Source of the DNA: Guillardia theta CCMP2712
Lineage: Eukaryota; Cryptophyceae; Pyrenomonadales; Geminigeraceae
Direction: 5' to 3'
Length of the DNA: 24,262 nt
Assembly: GCF_000315625.1 (NCBI RefSeq)
Contig: NW_005434519.1
Location: 98,738 to 122,999 of the forward strand
The notes below the pieces were generated by a model, which saw only the letters and a program-made list of their open reading frames with translations, was not told where the DNA came from and did not search any database. The position numbers and the translations under genes were made by a program. How positions within the stretch are numbered: position 1 is the first letter of the stretch; each line of letters starts with the position of its first letter. Shown piece after piece: positions 1 through 8,940 of this stretch.

Positions 1-60
1 TCCTCCCTCCCTCCCTCCCTCCCTCCTTCCCCCTCCCCCCCCCTCCCCCTCCCCCCCATG
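1..60. repeat. Polypyrimidine low-complexity tract
   Basis: Almost pure C/T, mostly ccct repeats, lying just outside the left edge of unit 1. The matching position in units 2 and 3 holds the 3' part of the ubiquitin-like gene, so this tract marks where homology to the other units ends. Confidence 0.9.
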
Positions 61-107
61 TTCCTTCCTCCAACTAACACAATTCCTGCAGCCTCTCTTT
101 CAAAACA

Positions 108-250
108 TCTATCCGACTACAAACGCACCTACAAGTATGTCGGAGAAGCGTAATCTACCCGCTCCTTCTATGTAAATTCTCTCTCAGCATACTTCACTAC
201 TTCACTTGACTGATCGCTCAGTCGCTTTCACTGTCCGAGGCTGCTGTTGA
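108..250 (+). other. 143-bp conserved hairpin element, unit 1
   Basis: This block recurs at 8405-8547 and 15726-15868 with the same length and almost the same sequence. It can form two hairpins. In the first, tccgac (112-117) pairs with gtcgga (139-144), and the stem extends by tac/gta across a one-base bulge. In the second, gactga (208-213) pairs with tcagtc (218-223) around a 4-nt tcgc loop. It is the left-most sequence shared by all three units. It could be the old cassette boundary, a promoter or UTR part, or a small structured RNA; the sequence does not decide between these. Confidence 0.55.
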
Positions 251-1280
251 TCTCCGCGATCCATTGCCACTGTAGCTCGGGGGACTATCACACGTGGGAG
301 AGGAAAGAAGCTGGTGGATGTGACATGAAGCGGGGGTTGATTGCCACCGTCGGACTTCTTCATAGGAATGACAGTGAGCAACGAAAGGAGCTCGTGGTAC
401 CTGTACTGGAGATTGCTTACCTCATCGGTCATCGTTTCAGGGAGTTAGAGTATGCCCCCTACTACCGTGAAAGCCGCCCGACGGAGCACAACAGAAGCCT
501 CGGATCGGATCTAGTATCGTCATGCCGTCTATGTTGGATGGGATGAGCGAATTGTGCGAGGCTTTCGCGGCTCGCTGTGTGGAGAGCCTCTTGAATGCAT
601 CTTTCATGATTAATCAAGTTCATTGGCCCCCTTGTCCGTCACGGTGAAGCCTGAGACTCACAGAGGAACTCATCCAGCATTCATGACGGAACACAAGTTT
701 CAGGGCCTGTTTGTTAGGCTTGCCAGTACCGTGATCATGATGCCAAAATATATATTTCCTCAAAGTGAATTCAAAATCAGTACGAGGACAATCAGGAGAG
801 TCGAGGAGGCTTGCCCCTGACACTGTCGCAGTAGTAATGCCGCAGACAGCGTACCGCAGTCCGTCACGAGTCGACGCCGCCGGCCGGCCGGGATCACACT
901 GAGTGGCAGCGCGGCCGCGTCGAACGGTCGGGGCGGGGGCCGCCCGCCGGTCGGCGGCGGCGGGGGGGCCGGGCCGGAACTTCGAAAATGAATGGGCCTA
1001 GCTAGCAACCGTGACGCTGAGCCTCGGAGAGCCCCCGGGATCATTGTACTACCGTAAGTTTCAAAGTCAACTTGCCATTTAGCACCGGCAGACCGAACGG
1101 ACGGTCACACAGACTGCTGGGAGGACGCGATCCGCCGGAACCGCGCCGGGCCGCTTCAGCTTTCGGGCCCGTGACTTGGAGTAAACTTGACTCAGCCCTC
1201 CGGCGGGCCCGGCCGGGCCGGCCGGGCCGCCGACCGGGTGCCGCGTCACTGGGGCCCGGGCCGCGGGTTTCAACAAGCAG
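251..1280. other. Gene-free upstream region of coil-NTPase gene 1
   Basis: No supported gene. Compared with units 2 and 3 (about 390 bp between hairpin element and start codon), unit 1 has two extra blocks, about 305-505 and 530-1070. Shared islands remain, including a cacgtg at about 292-297 and the block around 504-528. Positions 880-980 and 1195-1265 are very rich in cgg/ggcc runs. Short open frames are present on both strands, but none is conserved in the other units. Confidence 0.6.
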
Positions 1281-1321
1281 CTATAGAGGGGGTGTACTTT
1301 CAAATCGGACCCCTCCACGTG
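1281..1321 (+). promoter_or_regulatory. Candidate core promoter of gene 1 (TATA-like plus G-box)
   Basis: ctatagag at 1281-1288 resembles a TATA element, and cacgtg at 1316-1321 is an E-box/G-box palindrome. Both are conserved in order and spacing in the other two units, about 125 and 90 bp before the start codon. The function is inferred from position and conservation only, and the copies are so similar that conservation carries little weight. Confidence 0.35.
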
Positions 1322-1662
1322 AAATTGAGAGCGGGCATTTCAAATAGAACCTCCAATCCTCCTGCTCCGCTCCAAATCCCCTCGAAATCAAGCGCAATTC
1401 GAGCAGCATGTCAGGCAACAGATCCAAGCGAAGGCGCGATGCCGAGATGCACGAGAGCAGACCCTCAAGGCAAAGGACGCGTCAAGGACATGTCCAGGAT
1501 CTACATGCCCCACCTGAAGAGGAAGCGGCGGAGCTGAACCCATGGAATGCTCGAGGGAACGAGAGGGAGATCGCCGCGACGGAGGTAACGGAGATGAGGA
1601 AGAGACTACAAGCAGCGCGAGAAAGCCGCGATGGAGAGAAGATAGCCTTTGCAGAGATAGAT

Positions 1663-2472
1663 TTAGCGAAGGCGAAGCTGGGAGCAGCGAACAAGGCTGG
1701 GGACGAGAGGGTGATCGCGGCAGCAAAAGTCGAGGTCGCGGAGGCGAAGCTGAGAGGGGAGGTCGAGGTCGCGGAGGCGAAACTGGGAGAAGCGAACAAG
1801 GCTGGGGACGAGAGGGTGATCGCGGCGGCGAAAGTCAAGGTCGCGGAGGCGAAGCTGAGAGGGGAGGTCGAGGTCGCGGAGGCGAAACTGGGAGAAGCGA
1901 ACAAGGCTGGGGACGAGAGGAAGATCGCGGAGGTCGAGGTCGCGGAGGCGAAGGCGAAGCTGAGAGGGGAGGTCGAGGACGAGAGGGTGATCGCGGCGGC
2001 GAAAGTCAAGGTCGCGGAGGCGAGGAAGATCGCGGCGGCGAAAGTCAAGGTCGCCGGAGGCGAAGCAGAGAGGGGAGGTCGAGGTCGCGGAGGCGAAGCT
2101 GAGAGAGGAGGTCGAGGTCGCGAAGGCGAAGCAGAGAGGGGAGGTCGAGGTCGCGGAGGCGAAGCTGGGAGCAGCGAACAAGGCTGGGGACGAGAGGAAG
2201 ATCGCGGCGGCGAAAGTCAAGGTCGCGGAGGCGAAGCAGAGAGGGGAGGTCGAGGTCGCGGAGGCGAAGCAGAGAGGGGAGGTCGAGGTCGCGGAGGCGA
2301 AGCAGAGAGGGGAGGTCGAGGTCGCGAAGGCGAAGCTGGGAGCAGCGAACAAGGCTGGGGACGAGAGGGAGATCGAGGCGGCGATAGTCGAGGTCGCGAA
2401 GGCGGAGCTGAGAGGGGAGGTCAAGGTCACGAAGGCGAAGCTGAGAGGGGAGGTCGAGGTCGCGGAGGCGAA
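1663..2472 (+). repeat. Hendecad-coding VNTR in exon 1, copy 1
   Basis: Tandem 33-bp units encode an 11-residue period of the type VAEAKLRGEVE. They are mixed with 72-bp units encoding VAEAKLGAANKAGDER plus eight more residues. The extra C that breaks the frame lies inside. The array has few or no stop codons in other frames on either strand, which produces long spurious open frames. Confidence 0.85.
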
Positions 2473-2597
2473 GCTGGTTGATGCGCAAACCAAGAATCAG
2501 ACCCAGTTAGTAGATGATTTGCAGCGCTCTTTGTACCTCAATCAGTGCAAGCTTGCAGACTTTGATGCATCGTTGCCTATGCGGTTGGATACGGAAG

Positions 2598-2683
2598 GTA
2601 ACCTGTACTTGCTGAGATTGTGTGCTGCCGTGCGGAGGGTTGAGGTGGTTTGAAAAGGCGAAGCGCTGAATGTTTTCCTGCAG
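2598..2683 (+). other. Intron (86 nt) of coil-NTPase copy 1
   Basis: The donor is gaag|gtaacc and the acceptor is gttttcctgcag|tg, preceded by a gctgaa branch-like site. The intron contains the stop that otherwise ends the coil frame. The length and phase (phase 1) match the introns of copies 2 and 3. Confidence 0.7.
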
Positions 2684-4683
2684 TGTTGCATGCGGTGTCT
2701 CTCAAGTATCGCATTGCGCTGGGAGAGGTCGTTGACACGCTGAAGAGACACCTAGGCGAAGTGCTGGGATCAAGAACGGGAGCATTCAGCCAAAGGAACC
2801 CCATCGACAAAGTAGTAGCAGAAGCGGGAAGAAAAGCCGGGATTGTTACTTGTATGATCGAGGCATGCTCGGGGAGCGGGAAATCGTTGAGTGCTGTAGA
2901 CTACTTCGTACGAAATCCAAAGACATCGCTTTATTGCTTGTTCGGATACATCCAGGAACAGGATTTATATCTGATTGTACGAGGCATCTCGCACATGATC
3001 AATGCAGCCATCGATCTTGATCTCCAGGCGTGTGATCGCAGGATCGATTACCTTGACCCAACAAAATGCGAGCAGGAAGTCTTGACGATCGACCTGCACG
3101 CGTACAGCTGGAACTTGCTTGGTGTTGTGGGATACCTGCTTGGCAAGACGACGGGCCCAGGAAAGGTGCGCGTGGAGGAAGCAAAGCTGTGGACAGAGAA
3201 GGAGCACCTGTGGGTGTTGGTCGATGAAGCAATCCCGAGGTATCAAGGTATGCCCTGCCGCACTAACGCCTTATGGAGGCTGTTGTTCCTCAAGAGGATG
3301 CTTCGTAATGCAGGCTTTCATTGCATCATGCTGGGTACCAACACTCTGGTGATGAATTTCAACAATGCTTTACAGCAGACGAGAAATAGCCGAGGCAAGA
3401 ACCAAGAGACTATCAAGTGCATCACCCATCGAGCTCTTCCTCCGATGATCCTTCAGTCTGATGAGCAGCGCGATATCCTGAAGCAGGTGTTTGGGGAAGA
3501 GATGATTGAGGGGTTGCTCGACAATGTCAACCCCATGCTCTGCCACCTATTCTTCAAGTATTGGAGTGGTGGACAAGGGAAAGATAGCGCGACCTTGTTT
3601 CGAGATCTAGCAAATCCACTGTTGGCCATAGTACGAGGTGACAAGAAAAGCCTCAAGGACTCATCGTTGTACTGTATGTTTCAGATAGCAACGCACGAAA
3701 GCATGTGCCAGGCGCACATCTTGCAAGGCTTTGGTGTCCTCAATGCTTGGCCGATGAGCCAAGTCCCTGCACGCGGCAGCTCGGAGTCAATCGTTGAGCT
3801 TAAACGGACCGACAATCAGATTGAGATGAATGGGATCGAACTCAACGACTTGACTAGCAAGTTCCCGCCAAGCTGGGTAGACCCCATCACCGTCGCGATC
3901 TGTGCTGGCGGGGGGAGACCTTTCGGGAACAACTCGAGCCTTGAGGTGTTGAGGAGGATCCACCGAGACGCTCTGAAGCCCATGGATGATCCAACAGCAG
4001 TAGATGCGCTGCGCCGAGACGGGAACCTGCTGGAGTCGTTTGGAGGAGTCGTGGTGATGTTGACGAGCTGGGCCGATCCTGAGGACATTCTTTCAACCCT
4101 CAGCCATCATTGCGGAAGGGAAGTGAGAGGCAAAGTGAAGGAGGTGCTTGGTTGCGTGAAGGATGAAGCATCAGCACGGGAGTTCCGCAAAGTCTTGACT
4201 CAGTGCTTCTGTAATCTGATCCCCTTGCGGGACGGTGACGATGAGATGCCTAACCATAAAGCTTTCGGGTACTACACTCGATGCAAGGACAAGCGGAGAC
4301 GGGACGGAGAGTTTGTGGGCCCCGTCCACGGTCCTGATGGCCAAAGCAGCATGAGGGGAGCAGCGGAGTTTAAGAACCGGAGAAAGCCTCTTGGTCAATC
4401 GCAGCTCACGAAGTTTGTGAAGAAACTAGCCAACGACAATCACAACCTCCTGTTGTTCATGGCTCCGGCGCTAGGAGAGTTCAAGGCTGAGAACATCCTA
4501 CCGACAGATGGAGATGCCACGTGGTTGGTTCTGCATTGGACGATGGACACAACGAAATACTCAGGATGGCACACTGAGGTGTTAGGCGGAAAGGCGAAGT
4601 GCAAAAGTCATAGGATACTGATCCTTATGGAGATCGGGCTGTCAACGAAACCTTTTAGTGAACCGTCGATGCAGCAAGACGAG

Positions 4684-4821
4684 ATGGATGACGAGGACCC
4701 GTGAAGATGGATGACGAGGACCCGTGAAGGTGGATGACGAGGACCCGTGAAGATGGATGACGAGGACCCGTGAAGATGGATGACGAGGACCCGTGAAGAT
4801 GGATGACGAGGACCCGTGAAG
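4684..4821 (+). repeat. 23-bp minisatellite, 6 units
   Basis: Six 23-bp units of the form atggatgacgag-gacccgtgaag. The first unit supplies the last residues (MDDEDP) and the TGA stop of the NTPase gene. One unit carries g in place of the first a. Because 23 is not a multiple of three, the unit is read in a different frame at each copy. Confidence 0.95.
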
Positions 4822-5754
4822 CAACCGGGAGATGATCGCTCAGAGACGCAGACCAATGAGGGATGCTGGACTCGGTAGAGGAGAACCAGAGACCGAGAAA
4901 AGATGACGAAGCGACGAAGAGGACGTGAGAGCTTTGTTTGTGCTGGTCTTGTCTCATAAGGAAGCTCGCAAGCCTGGACCATAGTAGGGTGAGAAGTCTA
5001 CTGCTTGCCGCAGCCCGGGTAAGGGCGAGGATGCCAACACGCTCTTGCCATGGTAGACTCTCAAGCAAGGCGATTGGTGGGAGCTAGAACGGCCGGGGGA
5101 GGGAGGGGTACCTTGTTGTAACTTGAATACCAGCATTAAAAGTGTGTCTACAATAAACAGCCCTCTGTTCCCAACGTGGTGTAATGTTCTCTCTCTGGCA
5201 GCCGCAGTCGAGCCGCAGTCAAGCACAATATCGTCCTGCCACGAATGTGGGATGCCTATCTCGCCATCACTTCTCGGAGCTTGCATCTTCAGGGCGCGAT
5301 AAGGGTTCAGAGACCGCCGTGGATCCAGGCGGCTTTGCTGCCCTCGGGGAAAATCACATCCCTCCGATGAGCCACCAGATGCGATGCCGAGCTGACCTGT
5401 CTCGCACCGAGTCCCATGGATCTCACTGCATCGCACGTCGCTTGCAACCACGAGAGTCCTCTTTGAGCCTGGCAAGCGCATGCCTGCTCTTGCTCCATCC
5501 CCGTCTGAAGCTTCAGGAGCGCGTGCGACATCGTCAGTGCCGCTGGAGCCAGTTCAAGTACCCACACAGGTGTGGAGCGTGTCGCTGCATCTACACACCA
5601 AGAGCCAAGATGATGCATAAGGCTCCACACACAAAGACCAGAGCAACCGCCACGCAGCGATCACGCATGCACACCTGCTTGATGTGGCGCCCTCAGCGAG
5701 GCTCACGAGTCGCCATGGCCCGCCATTGAAATATGGCTAGGGTACTGCATCAAC
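4822..5754. other. 3' flank of NTPase copy 1, no gene recognised
   Basis: Positions 4822-4955 match the flank after copy 2 (12338-12492) with small indels. From about 4956 the sequence is unique in this window. An aataaa at 5152-5157 is a possible polyadenylation signal. Overlapping open frames on both strands (about 175 aa minus, 181 aa plus) show no recognisable domain, so none is called. Confidence 0.6.
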
Positions 5755-5850
5755 CAGCTTCGCCTTCGCGACCTCTACCTCCGTCAACGTGATCTCCCCC
5801 TCGTTCCCAGCCTTGTTCGCTGCTCGCTACTTCGCTTCCACGACCTGGAG
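5755..5850 (-). pseudogene. Remnant of an inverted coil-repeat exon
   Basis: On the minus strand this resembles the end of the coil exon: an 'AANKAG'-type repeat, then gcgaaggcgaagctggttgatgca, as at the end of exon 1 in the full genes. It has indels and an in-frame stop. It is the counterpart of the larger inverted fragment at 12495-13515 in unit 2, so the inversion predates the duplication of the cassette and most of it has been lost here. Confidence 0.65.
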
Positions 5851-6198
5851 TCCGCAGATATTGGAGACCATGATGAGGAGCGGTAAGGGAATAGGTCGGA
5901 GATGTTTCAATTGAGGTCAAGGTAATATTGGGTACGGTCGGACCCCAATTGGCCACGAGGACATCGGTGCGAGAGGCTATGGCGCCGGCAAAAACGAGGG
6001 ATAACAAAGAGGGAGGAGGCGGGGGAGCGAGAGACAGGGAGGACATGGCGGCAGAGGGCGAAGGACACGATGCAGGCAAGTCGGCAGGCAAGCATGGCAG
6101 GGCAAATGACCACAACCATGGCGATGAGAAGGTAAGCTAGGTTCCCCCCTGAAGCTCGTGACTTGCCCTGCTCCATTTGCCGGCTTCCATAATCTCCT

Positions 6199-6790
6199 CT
6201 TCTCGCTCTAGTTGACATCAAACTTGATGTGCAATGCTGGGAACGTACTATCATCTCCCGTCCTTGAGCGTACTATCATCTCCCGTCCTTGAACCTCATC
6301 TCCCGTCATTGAACGTGGCTACTTGTTTCATATGGCACACCCCTCGGCATGAGCCCCCACCCCTCCCCATGGCTGAGCCAGCAGTAGCTGCCTGATCTCA
6401 CACGTGCTCGCAGGACTTCGTCTTGGTTGATGTGTTCTCGCAAGTCGTCAAGGTTCCCATCAGGGCAGACACTTCGGTCTCAGACGTCTGCGCCCTTCTC
6501 GCTCTAGTTGACATCAAACTTGATGTGCAATGCTGGGAACGTACTATCATCTCCCGTCCTTGAGCGTACTATCATCTCCCGTCCTTGAACCTCATCTCCC
6601 GTCATTGAACGTGGCTACTTGTTTCATATGGCACACCCCTCGGCATGAGCCCCCACCCCTCCCCATGGCTGAGCCAGCAGTAGCTGCCTGATCTCACACG
6701 TGCTCGCAGGACTTCGTCTTGGTTGATGTGTTCTCGCAAGTCGTCAAGGTTCCCATCAGGGCAGACACTTCGGTCTCAGACGTCTGCGAC
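6199..6790 (+). repeat. 296-bp direct tandem duplication
   Basis: Unit one is about 6199-6494 and unit two about 6495-6790, almost identical. Each holds the 3' part of intron 1, the splice acceptor and the first codons of exon 2. Use of the first acceptor (near 6413) would read the start of the ubiquitin-like segment and then stop at a TAG just after the junction. Only the second acceptor reaches the full exon. Unit 2 of the array lacks this duplication. Confidence 0.9.
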
Positions 6791-8052
6791 CACCTCGCAT
6801 CGCTATACCCAGAGCTCACCCCAGAGCACCTGTACACTTGTGACGGCTGCGAGTTGATGATGGAGGACTTGCTGTGCGATGTGTGTGTAGCAGGAGAACA
6901 CCTTCTGCTGGCGTTGGGAACAACCGACGATGAGAGGAAAAAGTCTACTGTGCTGAGCTCCCTCGGAATCTTCCATGGGGTTCCCAGGACTGCGTTCCAG
7001 CCGATGCCAGCGAGAGTGACGTCGTCGTCCTCATGTTCCCTCCTGACGGGTCAGTGTATCCTCAACCCGAGGATAGCCTCCTCCTTGAAGAAGCTCTGCA
7101 TAGCAGTGGAGGGAGAGTGCCATTCAAGCCTGACTTATGGGTTGAGGGCTGACTCTGCCCAGAAGCCGCGCGTTCTGACGAGTGTGTGTGTGGACACGTC
7201 GAGCTTGAAGCATCTTGTCGTGGTCGGAGGAAAGTCAAACTTGAAGAGCGTCGGGGACCTCGTCCGATGGGTGAGGGCGAGGATGGGAGGTATCCCTTCC
7301 TAGGTTCGCTTGCATGCGTACGTCTTCTCCAACCTAGGGAGTGATGTTCGCGAGGACGAGAGTGAGAAGGATTGGTTCGAGGAGCTGGATGACAGGTGAA
7401 GGAGTTGTTCTCGTCTTCATCACCTGGTGTTCTGCTGCCAGCACTGCCATCCCGGTGCTGTCCAAGAACGAGAATCTTCTCATCAGTACAGAGGTTACGC
7501 CAGGTTCAAGGACAACATTAGCGACCTGATGCGAACTGACGTGAAATTGTTGATGTCAGTTGTGTTATCGAAGAAGGATTCATTGGTGTGGAAGACAACT
7601 CACGACGGAGGTCAGGCGATGTACGGAAAGAAGGCCCTTGCCTTCGATCCCTTGAGGTTGGACGATTTCAGCTGCCTCGTCGAGAGCCTGGTACCGACCT
7701 CACGACCTCTTGTCCGATGTTGGGGTAAACTGTCACCACAGGCCGACTCCTTCAATTTTTTACACAAGATGCAGCTGTGTGCTACGGAGGTGGCAGGAGT
7801 GGGGACATTTCTCAACGGGGAGGTTCGTTTCAATGGTATCCCAGTGGAAATTCCGTCCTTGCAGGATCTGAGGATCACGTTGCGGATCACCTCGCGCTCC
7901 GAGTCAGCGCACAACGGGGGGAAGAGCCTTGTACTGAGGCCTTACTTTGGGGACGAGAGTGTCTGGTGTCACCTCCCCCCTCACGGCCACGTCCTTCCCT
8001 TCTTCTTCACCGCTGGGCCTAACATGATCTTCACTCCGTGCTTGGAAACGGT

Positions 8053-8109
8053 CCTGCCTGCCAGCCAGCCTGCCTGCCTGCCTACCTGCCTGTCATTCTC
8101 TTCTTCCTC

Positions 8110-8142
<33 letters not shown>
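8053..8142 (+). repeat. CCTG and TG microsatellites, unit 1
   Basis: A run of cctg-type units (about 8053-8092) is followed by a (TG)n run at 8112-8142 (31 nt). The copy in unit 2 has 37 nt of TG. The 6-nt difference keeps the open frame across it (CVCV...), but this tail is probably not authentic coding sequence. Confidence 0.9.
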
Positions 8143-8143
<1 letters not shown>

Positions 8144-8228
8144 GTTGTCGTTGCGTTTTCTCAGCATTCCTTGATTGTATAAAGTCCCTGCTCGTTATGT
8201 GTGCGCTGGAGAAGCTTTCTCTTTCATC

Positions 8229-8251
8229 TGACGTCAATCGCAGATTGACGT
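8229..8251. promoter_or_regulatory. Perfect small hairpin with CRE-type palindrome, unit 1
   Basis: tgacgtca (8229-8236) is a full CRE-type palindrome. It overlaps a perfect 9-bp inverted repeat, acgtcaatc (8231-8239) and gattgacgt (8243-8251), with a 3-nt loop gca. No T-run follows. A regulatory role is possible; the sequence shows only the symmetry. It is repeated at 15550-15572. Confidence 0.4.
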
Positions 8252-8404
8252 GCTCAGCTGGGCGACGTCTCCTCAGATCAAAGTACTTGTTGTTTTCCCA
8301 CAAAAATGTTCTTCTCACTGCTGTATCAGTCTTTCTCGAAGGACGATCTCATCATTCTCATTTCGAGAATATCAGCGCCCAGGTATGACAACAACAAACC
8401 TTCC

Positions 8405-8547
8405 TCTATCCGACTACAAACGCACCTACAAGTATGTCGGAGAAGCGTAATCTACCCGCTCCTTCTATGTAAATTCTCTCTCAGCATACTTCACTACTTC
8501 ACTTGACTGATCGCTCAGTCGCTTTCACTGTCCGAGGCTGCTGTTGA
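8405..8547 (+). other. 143-bp conserved hairpin element, unit 2
   Basis: Same element as at 108-250. The hairpin arms are at 8409-8414/8436-8441 and 8505-8510/8515-8520. It lies about 220 bp after the end of the ubiquitin-like frame and about 390 bp before the next coil-NTPase start. Confidence 0.55.
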
Positions 8548-8810
8548 GAGTCCGTCCGCGATCCATTGCCACCGTAGCTCGGGGGACTATCACACGTGGG
8601 AGAAGCCTCGGATCGGATCTAGTATCGTCATGCCGACTAACTTGCCATGAACTTTCAGCTTTCGGGCCCGTGACTTGGAGTAAACTTGCCTCGAGAATCC
8701 GGGCCGGGCCCCGGCCGACCGTCCGACCGCCGACCGGGTCACCGTCGGGGCGGCCGGGCCGCGCCGGTCACTGGGGCCCGGGGGGGCCGGTTTACAAGCC
8801 GCGCCCGAGG

Positions 8811-8854
8811 CTCTATAGAGGGGGTGTACTTTCAAATCGGACCCCGTCCACGTG
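8811..8854 (+). promoter_or_regulatory. Candidate core promoter of coil-NTPase copy 2
   Basis: The palindrome ctctatagag (8811-8820) is TATA-like, and cacgtg (8849-8854) is a G-box. The start codon follows 87 bp later. A GC-rich block (8695-8805) precedes it. Function is inferred. Confidence 0.35.
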
Positions 8855-8940
8855 AAATTGAGAGCGGGCATTTCAAATAGAACCTCCAATCCTCCTGCTC
8901 CGCTCCAAATCCCCTCGAAATCAAGCGCCATTCGAGCAGC

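Larger units (their letters stand above)
1408..4704 (+). pseudogene. Coiled-coil P-loop NTPase gene, copy 1, frameshifted in exon 1
   Basis: The ATG at 1408 has A at -3. It opens a protein with a basic patch (SKRRRD) that could be a nuclear signal, followed by 11-residue helical repeats. An extra C at 2054/2055 (gtcgccgg where the copies have gtcgcgg) shifts the frame, so reading becomes glycine/arginine-rich and stops at 2481. Without that base, the 86-nt intron at 2598-2683 would join exon 1 to exon 2 (2684-4704) in frame, as in copies 2 and 3. Exon 2 is fully open and keeps the Walker A (EACSGSGKS), Walker B (LWVLVDEA) and GTNT motifs. Copy-specific residues include WSGGQGK where the others have WRGGQGK. 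A sequencing or assembly error in the repeat could mimic this frameshift. The protein acts on an unknown substrate; a nucleotide-driven switch is inferred from the motifs. Confidence 0.7.
5979..8182 (+). pseudogene. Ubiquitin-like-domain gene, copy A, with nonsense codon
   Basis: Proposed exons are 5979-6131, 6710-7395 and 7492-8182. Exon 1 ends at gagaag|gtaagc, and the acceptor ctcgcag|gac at 6709 joins it in phase 0 to the segment beginning DFVLVDVFSQVV, which has a ubiquitin-like strand and helix pattern ending EHLLLALG. Relative to copy B, a TGG (Trp) codon is TAG at 7301-7303, which would cut the product at about 248 residues. Intron 1 is enlarged to 578 nt by a 296-bp duplication. The second intron (7396-7491, or to 7503) removes a TGA shared with copy B. 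The region after the TAG is almost identical to copy B, so inactivation is recent or is repaired by conversion. Confidence 0.6.

Noticed and set aside
4684-4821. Minus-strand frame with 23-residue period through the minisatellite
   Set aside because: A 23-bp repeat read in any stop-free frame gives a 23-residue period automatically; there is no independent support.
5184-5729. 181-codon plus-strand and 175-codon minus-strand open frames in the unit 1 flank
   Set aside because: They overlap each other, lack any recognisable domain and have no counterpart in the other units.
8090-8182. Cys/Val-alternating tail as a genuine protein domain
   Set aside because: It is the translation of a TG microsatellite. 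The frame persists only because the two copies differ by six bases.
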